NCBI RefSeq assembly: GCF_900167475.1
Contig: NZ_LT796768.1
Location: forward strand, 1,550,001-1,614,000
Length of the DNA: 64,000 bases
From: Aeromicrobium choanae
GTDB taxonomy: Bacteria; Actinomycetota; Actinomycetes; Propionibacteriales; Nocardioidaceae
Direction: 5' to 3'
A program made the position numbers and the translations under genes. Of the stretch, positions 47,564 through 56,378 are shown in pieces; the stretch's first letter is position 1; every line of letters begins with the position of its first letter. The notes beneath the pieces were generated by a model, which was not told where the DNA came from, searched no databases, and was given only the letters and a program-made list of their open reading frames with translations.

Positions 47564-48703
47564 CTAGTAGGAGAAGGGCCAGCCCTTCCAGTAGTTGCGG
47601 ATCCGGGTCCATATCCCGAAGAGTCCGCGCGGCTCGAAGATCAGGAAGCCCATGATCAACAGGCCGTAGAGGATCGCCTCGAGCTGGAACACGGTCAGCA
47701 GCTCACCCGGCACGTAGTGCGCGATGAACTGGCTGATCCGCGGCAGCAGGGCGATGAACAGCGCGCCCATGATCGATCCGCTGATGGTGGCGACGCCGCC
47801 GATCAGCACCATGGCGAGGTACTGGATCGACAGCAGCAGGCTGAACGCGCCGGGCTCGAAGACGCCGATCACGGCGTAGTAGAGCGCTCCGGTGACGCCG
47901 GCGAAGAACGACGACATCGCGAACGCCATCATCTTGTACTTCGTCAGGTCGACGCCGATCACGGCAGCGGCCACGTCGCGGTCGCGCACGGCACCGAACG
48001 CACGGCCCACGCCCGAGCGGGCGATGTTGCGGCCGAGGATCGCGAAGATGATGAGGAACACGAGCGCGAGGAAGAACTGGGCCTGCCCGCGGGAGACTCC
48101 GGCGATGGGCTCCATCGAGGAGAAGTCGATGCCGAACAGCTCCAGCTCGGCACCGCGGCGGCCGACGCCGGGCCCGCCGGTGATGTTCCGGGCCTCACGG
48201 AAGATGTGGTCACCCAGGAACACCAGGCCGAGCGTGACGATCGCGAGGTAGAGGCCTCGGAGTCGCACCGCGAGCGGCCCGACCAGCAGTCCGGCGAGCG
48301 CGGCGACGATGCCGCCGGCCGGCAGCCAGATCCACATCGGCAGGCCGTAGCCGAGCACGGCACCGTCGGGGTCCCCGCCCAGCACCGCTCCGGTGTAGGC
48401 GCCGACGCCGATGAAGAAGGCGTGGCCCAGCGAGACCTGGCCGGCGTAGCCGGTGACCAGGTTCAGGCCGATCGCGCCGACGGCGGAGATCATGCCGAGC
48501 GTGAGCACCTGCAGGAGGTCGTCGGTGAGCAGGAACGGCACCAGGAATGACGCGATGACGATCCCGATGACACCGCGGCGCTTGGCCGGGGTGTTGGCCA
48601 GGGTGAGGTCCTGGTCGTAGCTCGTCCGCAGCAGCGGGCGGCCACGCAGGCCGGTGGACTTCCGGGCCTGCTTCGAGGGCGCTGAGCGCAGCACGGTGCT
48701 CAT
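47564..48703 (-). CDS. livM: Liv-type ABC transporter permease (LivM-like)
   Basis: A 379-residue membrane permease with about ten helices, including the conserved ISAVGAIGLNLVTGYAGQVSLGHAFFIGVGAYT and the cytoplasmic loop RGLYLAIVTLGLVFLGDHIF. The N-terminal 50 residues are polar. The region RNIARSGVGRAFGAVRDRDVAAAVIGVDLTKYKMMAFA is the coupling loop to the ATPase. ATG overlaps the LivH stop (ATGA); GGAGGTGG ribosome site. Confidence 0.9.
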   Translation of the reverse strand: MSTVLRSAPSKQARKSTGLRGRPLLRTSYDQDLTLANTPAKRRGVIGIVIASFLVPFLLTDDLLQVLTLGMISAVGAIGLNLVTGYAGQVSLGHAFFIGVGAYTGAVLGGDPDGAVLGYGLPMWIWLPAGGIVAALAGLLVGPLAVRLRGLYLAIVTLGLVFLGDHIFREARNITGGPGVGRRGAELELFGIDFSSMEPIAGVSRGQAQFFLALVFLIIFAILGRNIARSGVGRAFGAVRDRDVAAAVIGVDLTKYKMMAFAMSSFFAGVTGALYYAVIGVFEPGAFSLLLSIQYLAMVLIGGVATISGSIMGALFIALLPRISQFIAHYVPGELLTVFQLEAILYGLLIMGFLIFEPRGLFGIWTRIRNYWKGWPFSY

Positions 48704-49596
48704 ACCCGCTCCACCTCCTTCGTGCCGAAGAGTCCATAGGGTTTGACCAGCAACACCACGAACATCAAGGCGTAGGGCGCGACTAGCGCGAAGTTGTTGC
48801 CCAGCCACGGTGCGACGTCGGGCTGGTACACCGCGGTGAGCGACTCGACCACGCCCACGGCGAGGCCGCCGATGACGGCGCCCGGGATGCTGTCGAGGCC
48901 GCCGATGATGATGGCCGGCAGTGCCTTCAGCGCGATGATCCAGGTGTTCTGCTCGAGTCCGGCTCCCGTCGCGGCGACGAAGGTGCCGGCGATGGCCGCC
49001 AGTCCTCCCGCGATGGCCCAGGCCAGCGCGAAGATCGCACCGACGCGGATGCCCTGCGCGAGCGCGGTCTCCTGGCTGAGGGCCGTGGCACGCATCGCCA
49101 GGCCGGTCTTGGCGTAGCGGAAGAACAGGGCCAGGGCGATGACCGTGACCGCGGTGACCGCCATCAGGCCGACGCGCTGGTGGGAGATCGACAGCCCCCA
49201 GAACTCGTAGCGCTCACTGCCGCCGGGGTAGGGCACCGAGCGCGGGTCGGGACCCATGTACCGGTTCGCGAAGATGCGCAGCACGATGTCGACACCGATC
49301 GTGATGATCGCCAGCGTGAACACCGGCTTGCCGACCATGGGCCGCAGCGCGAGACGCTCGACCAGCATGCCCAGCAGGGCGCCGAGGATGATCGCCACGA
49401 TCAGGGCGGGCCAGAAGCCCAGGCCCCACTCGCTCGTGGCGTGGTAGGCGAAGAGTCCGCCACAGACCATCAGCGCCGGCTGGGCGAAGCTGATCACGTG
49501 CGTGGCCTTGTAGATCATCACGTAGCCCAGGGCCAGCAGGGCATAGATCGAACCCTGCGCAAGACCGCTCAGCAAGGACTGGAAGAACGTCGTCAT
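48700..49596 (-). CDS. livH: Liv-type ABC transporter permease (LivH-like)
   Basis: A 298-residue permease with about eight helices. Family segments are SGLAQGSIYALLALGYVMIYKATHVISFAQ at the N-terminus and GLAMRATALSQETALAQGIRVGAIFALAWAIAGGLAAIAG, the coupling loop and following helices. It overlaps the ligase gene upstream and livM downstream by four bases each, so the stoichiometry is probably balanced by translational coupling. Confidence 0.9.
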   Translation of the reverse strand: MTTFFQSLLSGLAQGSIYALLALGYVMIYKATHVISFAQPALMVCGGLFAYHATSEWGLGFWPALIVAIILGALLGMLVERLALRPMVGKPVFTLAIITIGVDIVLRIFANRYMGPDPRSVPYPGGSERYEFWGLSISHQRVGLMAVTAVTVIALALFFRYAKTGLAMRATALSQETALAQGIRVGAIFALAWAIAGGLAAIAGTFVAATGAGLEQNTWIIALKALPAIIIGGLDSIPGAVIGGLAVGVVESLTAVYQPDVAPWLGNNFALVAPYALMFVVLLVKPYGLFGTKEVERV

Positions 49597-51464
49597 GCCT
49601 TCACCTCGTGGGCAGCAGCGCGGTCGGAGTCGGAGTAGAGGCCCTCGATGGCCTCGGCGAACCGCTCGTTGATGGCCGAGCGCTTGATCTTCTGGGTGGC
49701 GGTCAGCTCGCCCTCCTCGTGATCGAGCTCCTTCGGCAGCATCGCGAAGCGCTTGATCGTCTCCACGCTGGCGAACTTGCGGTTGGTCTCGTCGACGATC
49801 GACTGGACGAGCTCGATCACCTCGGACTTCTCGGAGAGATCGCGGTAGGTGGTGAAGCCGAGCTTGCGCTCCTGGGCCCAGTTGCCCACCGTGTCGAGCT
49901 CGATCCCGATCAGCGCCGTCAGGTACTTGCGACGGTCGCCGATGACGATCGCCTCCTTGATGTACGGGGACGACTTGAGGCTGTTCTCGATCTCGCTGGG
50001 GCTGATGTTCTTGCCGCCTGCCGTGATGATGATGTCCTTGATCCGATCGGTGATCTTGATGTGCGTGCCGTCGACCCACTCGCCGACGTCGCCGGTGTGC
50101 AGCCAGCCGTCGGCGTCGACCGTCTTCGCGGTCGCCTCGGGGTTGTTCCAGTAGCCCGCGAACGTGCCGGCGTGACGGGTGAGGATCTCGCCGGTCTCGT
50201 CGTCGATGCGGATCTCGGCGCCCACCTGGGGCTCGCCCACGGTGCCGACCTTCACGCGGCCCGCCATGTTCGCCGTGGCGATCGCGGAGTTCTCGGTCAT
50301 GCCGTAGACCTCGTGCATCGGGATGCCGATGCCCATGAAGAACTCCAGCACCTCCGGGGCGATCGGGGCGGCGCCCGAGGCGGCGTAGCGGACCTTGGCC
50401 AGGCCGAGGCGCTCGCGCAGGGGGCGGTAGAGGCACACCCAGCCGATCGCGTAGACCGCCTTGGTGGCCGCGGTGTGGTTGCCCTGGTTCTCCACGAGCG
50501 TGCGACCGATCCAGGCCGCCCGCTTCATCCAGAAGTCGAAGTTCTTGCGCTTGAGCCAGGAGGCACCGCTCATCCGGATGTGCACGCCGGCGGCGATCTT
50601 CTCCCAGATGCGGGGCACGCCGAACAGCAGCGTGGGCTGCACCTCGCGCAGGGCCTGCTGGACGGTCTCGATCGACTCGGCGAAGTTCACCTGCGAGCCG
50701 ACGGCGGCGTTGAACCACGTGGTGAACACGCGCTCGGCCACGTGGCACAGCGGCAGGTAGGAGACGACGAGGTCGCGGTCGCTGGCCGGCGGGTCGACGA
50801 ACGCGCCGCCGCTCTGGAGCGTCTCGATGACGAACTCGATGTTCGAGATCGACAGCATCGCGCCCTTCGGCGGCCCGGTGGTGCCGGACGTGTAGACGAG
50901 CGTCGCGAGGTCGTCGGTCTGGGCGGCCTCGAGTCGCTCGGTGACGGCAGCGGGGTGGTCGGTGCGGTGCTGCTCGCCGAGAGCGAGGAAGTCGTCCCAC
51001 GACATGAGGCGCGGGTCGTCGTAGCGACCCTGGATGCCGCGCGGGTCGATGTAGACCACGGTGCGCAGGTCGGGCAGCTCGTTCGCGATCTCGAGGTACT
51101 TGTCGATCTGCTCCTGGTCCTCCGCGATGAGGACGCAGGCACCGGAGTCGCGCAGGACGTGCAGCACCTCGGGCGCGGGGTTGGTCGGGTAGAGGCCCAC
51201 GGTGCCGGCGCGCACGGCGGTGATGCCGACGTCGGACCACAGCCACTCGCACCGGTTCTCGCTGTGCACGGCGACGCGGTCGCCGACCTCGACGCCGAGC
51301 GCGAGCAGGGCGTGGCCCACGAGCGCGGAGCGATCCCAGTAGTCGGCCCAGGTGACCTCTTCCCAGAGGCCGTAGTTCTTCTCCCGCATCGCGATGCGGT
51401 CGGGCGTCTCCTCGGCGCGGGTGCGGATGCGGCGCGCGAGGGTGTTCGTGGCGATGGTGTTCAT
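49593..51464 (-). CDS. AMP-dependent acyl-CoA synthetase (FadD15-like) within the importer operon
   Basis: A 623-residue adenylate-forming enzyme that activates a carboxylic acid with ATP and CoA. The P-loop motif is LVYTSGTTGPPKGAML near 190-205, the second is EVYGMTENSAIATANM, and the third is GWLHTGDVGEWVDGTHIKITDRIKDIIITAGGKNISPSEIEN. The size and motif set match long-chain fatty acyl-CoA ligases. Located between livG and livH with four-base overlaps on both sides, it probably traps the imported acid as CoA ester. The true substrate is unknown. Confidence 0.9.
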   Translation of the reverse strand: MNTIATNTLARRIRTRAEETPDRIAMREKNYGLWEEVTWADYWDRSALVGHALLALGVEVGDRVAVHSENRCEWLWSDVGITAVRAGTVGLYPTNPAPEVLHVLRDSGACVLIAEDQEQIDKYLEIANELPDLRTVVYIDPRGIQGRYDDPRLMSWDDFLALGEQHRTDHPAAVTERLEAAQTDDLATLVYTSGTTGPPKGAMLSISNIEFVIETLQSGGAFVDPPASDRDLVVSYLPLCHVAERVFTTWFNAAVGSQVNFAESIETVQQALREVQPTLLFGVPRIWEKIAAGVHIRMSGASWLKRKNFDFWMKRAAWIGRTLVENQGNHTAATKAVYAIGWVCLYRPLRERLGLAKVRYAASGAAPIAPEVLEFFMGIGIPMHEVYGMTENSAIATANMAGRVKVGTVGEPQVGAEIRIDDETGEILTRHAGTFAGYWNNPEATAKTVDADGWLHTGDVGEWVDGTHIKITDRIKDIIITAGGKNISPSEIENSLKSSPYIKEAIVIGDRRKYLTALIGIELDTVGNWAQERKLGFTTYRDLSEKSEVIELVQSIVDETNRKFASVETIKRFAMLPKELDHEEGELTATQKIKRSAINERFAEAIEGLYSDSDRAAAHEVKA

Positions 51465-52267
51465 GCGAGCTCCCCCTGCACCTCGGCCAGCGTGGCGTCG
51501 TCCACCGGGCCGAGGTAGGCGCGGATGACGTCGGGATGCGACTGGACCTCGTGCGGCGTGCCCGTGGCCACCGGCTTGCCGAAGTCCATCGCCATGACCC
51601 GGTCGGCCAGGTCCATCACGAGTCCCATGTCGTGCTCGACGAGGATCATCGGGATGTGCAGCTCGTTGCGGATGTCGAGGATGAACCGGGCCATGTCCTC
51701 GGTCTCCTCGCCGTTCATGCCGGCGACCGGCTCGTCGAGCAGCAGCAGCTTCGGCTCCATCGCGAGGGCGCGACCGAGCTCGATGCGCTTCTGGATGCCG
51801 TAGGGCAGCATCCCGACGGGCAGCTGGCGGTAGCCCTCGATCTCGAGGAAGTCGATGATCTCCTCGACGCGGCGCCGGTTGCGGACCTCGGCGTGCTTGG
51901 CCTTGCCGAGCCAGGCGACCGCGGACGGCCAGCCGTAGCCGACGTGCGCATGGCGGCCGAGCATGAGGTTGTCGACGACGTCGAGGTTCTCGAACAGCTC
52001 GATGTTCTGGAACGTGCGAGCCATGCCGAGGTTCGCGATCTTGTGCGGGCGCATCCCGCGGATGTCGGTGCCGGCGAAGTCGACCGTGCCCTGCTGCGGG
52101 CGGTAGACGCCGGACAGGACGTTGAAGATCGAGGTCTTGCCGGCGCCGTTCGGGCCGATCACCGCGAAGAGCTCGTTGTCGAACACGTCGAAGTCGACAC
52201 CCTGCAGGGCCTTGACCCCACTGAACGACAACTCGACGCCTCGGACACTCACGACAGGTTCAGACAA
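51461..52267 (-). CDS. livG: Liv-type ABC transporter ATPase (LivG-like)
   Basis: A 268-residue ATPase. Walker A is IGPNGAGKTSIFNVLSG near 36-52; the family insert ARTFQNIELFENLDVVDNLMLGRH is present; Walker B is LLLDEPVAGMNGEETEDM. The signature motif is unusual: where LSxGQ is expected the protein reads LPYGIQKRIELGRAL, a variant common in LivG proteins of this clade. It starts with TTG at 52267 after GGAGG. The stop overlaps the ligase gene. Confidence 0.9.
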   Translation of the reverse strand: MSEPVVSVRGVELSFSGVKALQGVDFDVFDNELFAVIGPNGAGKTSIFNVLSGVYRPQQGTVDFAGTDIRGMRPHKIANLGMARTFQNIELFENLDVVDNLMLGRHAHVGYGWPSAVAWLGKAKHAEVRNRRRVEEIIDFLEIEGYRQLPVGMLPYGIQKRIELGRALAMEPKLLLLDEPVAGMNGEETEDMARFILDIRNELHIPMILVEHDMGLVMDLADRVMAMDFGKPVATGTPHEVQSHPDVIRAYLGPVDDATLAEVQGELA

Positions 52268-52324
52268 GGGACCCTCCGGGACGGGACGGTGTGGAAAGAG
52301 CAGAGTGGTGGGGGGACACGGGGC

Positions 52325-53104
52325 TCACGAGAGCCAGCGCTTTCTGCGCTTGTAGTGCTTCACGTCGCGGTAGCTGGTGGCCATGTCGCCTCGACCGAGG
52401 TAGAAGTCGCGGATGTCCTCGTCGTCGAGGAGCTCGGCGGCCGGCTTGTCCATCACGATCTTCCCGTGCTCCATGACGTAGCCGTGCTGCGCGATCGAGA
52501 GCGCCATCGTGGCGTTCTGCTCGACCAGCAGCACGGTGGTGCCGCGCTCGTTGATCTGGACCACGATGTCCTTGATCTGCGCGACGATGCGCGGGGCGAG
52601 GCCCAGGCTCGGCTCGTCGAGCAGCAGGATCTCGGGCTGGGCGACCAGCGCGCGACCCATCGCGAGCATCTGCTGCTCGCCGCCGGAGAGGTAGCCCGCG
52701 GTCTTCTTGCGGCGCTCCTTCAGCACGGGGAAGAGCTCGTAGACCTCCTCGATGCCCTCGGAGAGGTTGCCGCGGCGCGTGTGACCGCCGACGCGCAGGT
52801 TCTCCTCCACGGTGAACTCGCTGAACACGCGGCGTCCCTCGAGCACCTGACCCAGGCCCGCGGCCACGATCTTCGGCGCGTCGGCCGTGTGGATCGGGGT
52901 GTCGCGCAGCCGGACCTCACCCTTGGTGATCTCGCCGTCGTGGATGTCGAGCAGGCCCGAGAGGGCGCGCAGCAGTGTCGTCTTGCCGGCGCCGTTGGCT
53001 CCCAGGAGGGCCACGATCTGGCCTTCCGGAACCGACAGGCTCACGCCGCGCAGGACCAGGATGACGTCGTTGTAGACGACTTCCAGGTTCTTGACCGTCA
53101 GCAA
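52325..53104 (-). CDS. livF: Liv-type ABC transporter ATPase (LivF-like)
   Basis: A 259-residue ATPase: Walker A LLGANGAGKTTLLRALSG near 32-50, signature LSGGEQQMLAMGRALV, Walker B ILLLDEPSLGLAP and the LivF-typical LEGRRVFSEFTVEENL. A basic C-terminal extension (about 240-259, RDVKHYKRRKRWLS) is longer than in classical LivF. The TTG start at 53104 follows a GGGAG/GAAGG site; an upstream GTG at 53164 would overlap the operator. First gene of the operon. Confidence 0.88.
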   Translation of the reverse strand: MLTVKNLEVVYNDVILVLRGVSLSVPEGQIVALLGANGAGKTTLLRALSGLLDIHDGEITKGEVRLRDTPIHTADAPKIVAAGLGQVLEGRRVFSEFTVEENLRVGGHTRRGNLSEGIEEVYELFPVLKERRKKTAGYLSGGEQQMLAMGRALVAQPEILLLDEPSLGLAPRIVAQIKDIVVQINERGTTVLLVEQNATMALSIAQHGYVMEHGKIVMDKPAAELLDDEDIRDFYLGRGDMATSYRDVKHYKRRKRWLS

Positions 53105-53159
53105 ACCTTCACTCCCTCTGAATTGTTGGCAGCCCCCTCGAACTGAAGGTGACGCAATC

Positions 53160-53176
53160 CTCACATACGTTGTGAG
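53160..53176. promoter_or_regulatory. Candidate operator of the TetR regulator
   Basis: CTCACATACGTTGTGAG is a perfect 6-bp inverted repeat with a five-base spacer. It lies in the AT-rich gap between divergent livF and the TetR gene, beside possible promoter sequence (ACTATATATC, 53184-53193). A second dyad, ACAC-TCG...GTGT, follows at 53195-53205. Confidence 0.55.
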
Positions 53177-53256
53177 TCAAGTCACTATATATCTACACTC
53201 GGTGTGTCGAAAGTTAGGCGGGGCATCCTCTCCGCGACGATGGAGCGGTGGGATCA

Positions 53257-53844
53257 ATGGAATACCGGCAGACCGACGGTCGGATGCAGCGCAGCGAGCG
53301 CACGCGGGCCCTGATCGTCCAGGCGCACGCCGACCTCCTGCGCGAGGGCGTCCTCAAGCCGACCGCAGCACTCATCTCCGAGCGAGCGGGCGTGTCGCGC
53401 CGCACGCTGTGGTCGAACTTCCGCGACATGGAGAACCTGCTCGGCGCCACGGTCGACTACTGGTTCCACATCGACGACCAGCTGCGCACCGTGATCGACC
53501 CGACCGCGCCGCTGGACGAGCGGATCAGCCGGTTCTGCGCCGAGCGCGAGCGGCGCCTCGTCAACATCGCCCCCGCCGCGCGCGCCGCCGTGCTGGGCGA
53601 GCCGGTCTCCCCGGCGCTCCAGGCGAGCCGCCGCGGTCACATCGGGCGGGTGCGCTCCGATGTCGAGAACGCGTTCGCCACCGAGCTCGCGAAGGCCGAG
53701 GACGCCACGCAGCTGGTGGACGCGATCACGGTCGCCACCAGCTGGAACGCATGGTCACTGATGTTCGACGACCACGGCTACCCCGCCGCCCATTGCCGTC
53801 AGGTGATGGAGCGCGCCGTGCGCGCCTTGCTCGCTGAGGTCTGA
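53257..53844 (+). CDS. TetR-family regulator, divergent from the Liv-type operon
   Basis: A 195-residue regulator. The N-terminal helix-turn-helix is ERAGVSRRTLWSNFRDMENLL near 42-62, preceded by RSERTRALIVQAHADLLREG. The ligand-binding domain is helical and without a known motif. ATG at 53257 is chosen; GTG at 53248 is in frame but too close to GGAG. Divergent placement next to the importer-ligase operon suggests it represses that operon and responds to the imported acid or its CoA ester, as FadR-like TetR proteins do. Confidence 0.85.
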   Translation: MEYRQTDGRMQRSERTRALIVQAHADLLREGVLKPTAALISERAGVSRRTLWSNFRDMENLLGATVDYWFHIDDQLRTVIDPTAPLDERISRFCAERERRLVNIAPAARAAVLGEPVSPALQASRRGHIGRVRSDVENAFATELAKAEDATQLVDAITVATSWNAWSLMFDDHGYPAAHCRQVMERAVRALLAEV

Positions 53845-53847
53845 GCC

Positions 53848-54597
53848 TCAGCCGCGGGCGCCGAGCGCGGCGGCGCCGATGATCCCGGCGTTGTTGCGGT
53901 GCTCCGCCGGCACGATCGGGGTGCGCAGGTTCAGCAGGGGCAGGAACTTCTCGCTGTTCTTGCTGACGCCGCCACCCACGACGAAGAGGTCGGGCGACAG
54001 GATCCGCTCGAGGTGACTGAAGTACACCTGCAGGCGGTCGGCCCAGTCCTCCCACGTGAGGTCCTCGCGCTCGCGGGCGCTCGTGGCGCACCACTTCTCG
54101 GCGTTGGGGTGCCCCGCCACCTCGAGGTGGCCGAACTCGGTGTTGGGCACCAGGGTGCCGGCGTTGATGAGGGCGGAGCCGATCCCGGTGCCGAGGGTGA
54201 TGACGCAGACCAGGCCGTCCTCCTCGCGGGCGGCGCCGTGGTCGTTCTCGGCCACGCCGGCGGCGTCGGCGTCGTTGACCACGTGGACGCGGCGGCCGAG
54301 CACCTCGGTGAACAGGGCGTCGACGTCCGTGTCGATCCAGGTGGGGTCGATGTTCGCCGCCGAACGGGCCACGCCGCGCTGCACGACCGCGGGGATGGCC
54401 ACGCCGATCTGCGGCACGTCGGCCGCGGCGGGGAAGTGGTCCACGATCTGAGCCGCGACCTCGGCCACGGCGCGGGGGGTGGAGGGCTTGGGTGTGGGGA
54501 TGCGGAACCGCTCACCCACGAGGCTGCCCGAGTCGAGGTCGACCGGGGCTCCCTTCGTTCCCGTGCCGCCGATGTCGATGCCGAAGCCCAGAGCCAT
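53848..54597 (-). CDS. ppgK: Polyphosphate glucokinase (ROK family)
   Basis: A 249-residue sugar kinase that phosphorylates glucose with polyphosphate or ATP, a typical actinobacterial enzyme. The phosphate motif is GFGIDIGGTGTKGAPVDL at the N-terminus, the catalytic Asp lies in VHVVNDADAAGVAE, and the second phosphate motif is ITLGTGIGSALI. The ROK zinc cysteine cluster is absent, as expected for this subfamily. ATG at 54597 follows TAGGGT by seven bases. It ends three bases from the convergent TetR gene. Confidence 0.92.
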   Translation of the reverse strand: MALGFGIDIGGTGTKGAPVDLDSGSLVGERFRIPTPKPSTPRAVAEVAAQIVDHFPAAADVPQIGVAIPAVVQRGVARSAANIDPTWIDTDVDALFTEVLGRRVHVVNDADAAGVAENDHGAAREEDGLVCVITLGTGIGSALINAGTLVPNTEFGHLEVAGHPNAEKWCATSAREREDLTWEDWADRLQVYFSHLERILSPDLFVVGGGVSKNSEKFLPLLNLRTPIVPAEHRNNAGIIGAAALGARG

Positions 54598-54604
54598 GCC
54601 CAGA

Positions 54605-54610
54605 ACCCTA
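54605..54610 (-). promoter_or_regulatory. -10 hexamer TAGGGT for ppgK (leaderless)
   Basis: TAGGGT on the minus strand, seven bases, then ATG at 54597. Confidence 0.45.
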
Positions 54611-54674
54611 GCGTCGTGACGCGCCGACGCAGCACTCTCGGGGCGGCGATCCACCCACGAGCCCGGCGCCGGTC

Positions 54675-56291
54675 TCAGTCGTCGAAGTAGTAGTTCTTCT
54701 TCCCCAGGACCACGCCCGACGTCGCGGACGGACGGTTCAGCGCGTTGTGGAGCAGGCCGATCCGCGCCCGCTCGACCTTGCGATTGGCGAAGCGCAGCTC
54801 GACGCGGCCCTTGCTGATGATCCGGTACGTGCCGCGCTGGTCGGGCGGGAACGAGGCCCAGTTCGAGCCCAGGCCGGGCCACGAACCGATCGAGACGCTG
54901 CTGCGGACGAAGCGGCCGGCACGATCGAACGTCAGGTTCGTCGTGGTGGAGGTGCACGAGATCAGGCAGTTCCCGCTCCAGTCGCGGTTCGTCAGACTCG
55001 TGCCGAGGCGCGCGCCCTTGCGGGGGAAGGTGGCCGGCTCGTAGAAGCGCCTCTCGTCCTTCCTGTTGGCCCGGTACGTGAAGCCGTACGTGGTGACCTT
55101 GAACTTCACGCCGCCGATGCGGGCGATCCCCCGCTTGCGGTCGTACGAGTACTTCTTGCAGGTCTTGGTCGTCCTGCGGCACTTCGGCACGACGCCGTTC
55201 CGCGCCTCGCCGACGTGGGCCCACTTCTTGTTGAGGAACCAGACGACCTGGGTGTCCCAGCCGGAGCTGTCGGAGGGCGACGTGGTCGCGAATCCCCAGA
55301 AGTAGCGGCCGCTGAGGCTCGCGTACTTCCGCGGCTTCGGGGCGACACCGACCTTGTACGTCCTGGTCGCACGCGCGCCGTTCGCTGTGGTCGTGAAGCG
55401 GACGTTGCGCGTCTTGGCGCCCTTGGCGACCCGCACCTTGAAAGTGACGCCGTACTTCGTCGAGCGAGCGTTGATCGTGCCCAGGCTGCGGCTGCGCGGA
55501 GAGATCTTCAGGCCGCTTCCGCTGGCGGAGATGCGCGTGTTCCCCGCGGCGGCACGACCGCTGTTCGTGACCTCGAGTCGCACCCGCACCCACTTGCCCT
55601 TCTGGGCGGCCTTGATCGGCTCGCCACCGGCGATCGAGAGCTTCGGCGTCCAGCGGGTGACCAGACTCTCTGCGTAGAAGGCCTGCCGGACGGTGGTCCC
55701 CGCGTTGTCGGTGACGTAGACGTAAGCGCAGTCGTAGGCGGCCCTGCGGAAGGTCGAGCTCGCCTGCGAGGTCAGGGTCAGGACGGCGCCCGATCGCGAT
55801 CGGCTCACGCCGAAGCTGGCGCCGCCCTCGAGGAACTGTCCCGCCGTCTCCGCGCTGTTGGCAGCCCCGCCGATGGCTGCCCGGCGCACACACGTCGATC
55901 CGCTGAACTCCCCGAAGTAGACCAGCACCACCGGGTCGGCCGTGGTGTGGCGGAGTGTCACGGTCGCCCTCAGGCGTTGCGCGGCAAGGTCCTGGACCAC
56001 GTCGGTGCGCACCACGGTGCCGTCGTTCACCGAGAGCGGGTCGGCGATCCGCGCGGAGCGATTGACGGCCCCGTTGGCGTGGTCGGTGCTCGACGATGCA
56101 GGAGACCGGGCAGCCTTGCTCGCGGCGTCCGGGGCTGCCGCGCCGGTCCGCGGAGCGTTGGTGACGTCGATCGGGTCCGTGGGCTCGGCGGCGGCCCCGG
56201 CGGCCGTGGTGGAGAGCAGGCTGAGGCCGAGCCCGGCGGCAGCCACCACCGCGGCGGATCGACTGGACAGGCCATGACGGCGCGTGAACAT
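54675..56291 (-). CDS. Secreted protein of unknown function with Ig-like and C-terminal beta-rich domains
   Basis: A 538-residue exported protein: signal peptide 1 to about 35 (basic start, hydrophobic core, AGAAA before the cut). A Ser/Ala-rich spacer follows to about 75, then a beta-rich domain to about 205, then an Ig-like (CARDB-like) segment at about 205-300 (WVRVRLEVTNSGRAAAGNTRI). The C-terminal 230 residues are rich in Tyr, Trp, Lys and Arg and begin ASLSGRYFWGFATTSPS. Six cysteines could form three disulfides, consistent with an extracytoplasmic place. The protein is unusually basic. ATG at 56291 has GGGGAG upstream. No family recognised for the C-terminal domain. Confidence 0.72.
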   Translation of the reverse strand: MFTRRHGLSSRSAAVVAAAGLGLSLLSTTAAGAAAEPTDPIDVTNAPRTGAAAPDAASKAARSPASSSTDHANGAVNRSARIADPLSVNDGTVVRTDVVQDLAAQRLRATVTLRHTTADPVVLVYFGEFSGSTCVRRAAIGGAANSAETAGQFLEGGASFGVSRSRSGAVLTLTSQASSTFRRAAYDCAYVYVTDNAGTTVRQAFYAESLVTRWTPKLSIAGGEPIKAAQKGKWVRVRLEVTNSGRAAAGNTRISASGSGLKISPRSRSLGTINARSTKYGVTFKVRVAKGAKTRNVRFTTTANGARATRTYKVGVAPKPRKYASLSGRYFWGFATTSPSDSSGWDTQVVWFLNKKWAHVGEARNGVVPKCRRTTKTCKKYSYDRKRGIARIGGVKFKVTTYGFTYRANRKDERRFYEPATFPRKGARLGTSLTNRDWSGNCLISCTSTTTNLTFDRAGRFVRSSVSIGSWPGLGSNWASFPPDQRGTYRIISKGRVELRFANRKVERARIGLLHNALNRPSATSGVVLGKKNYYFDD

Positions 56292-56366
56292 GGAGAGGCT
56301 CCCCGAGATCGCGGACAATGGCGGTCATCCTCCCGGTCCCCGCTCGTGACTGTCAACGAACGGCCG

Positions 56367-56372
56367 TACCCT
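56367..56372 (+). promoter_or_regulatory. -10 hexamer TACCCT for the DUF808 gene (leaderless)
   Basis: TACCCT, six bases, then ATG at 56379. Confidence 0.5.
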
Positions 56373-56378
56373 GAGCGC

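Noticed and set aside
49608-51518. Plus-strand frame of about 640 codons opposite the acyl-CoA ligase
   Set aside because: Shadow of the ligase gene; low-complexity translation without motifs.
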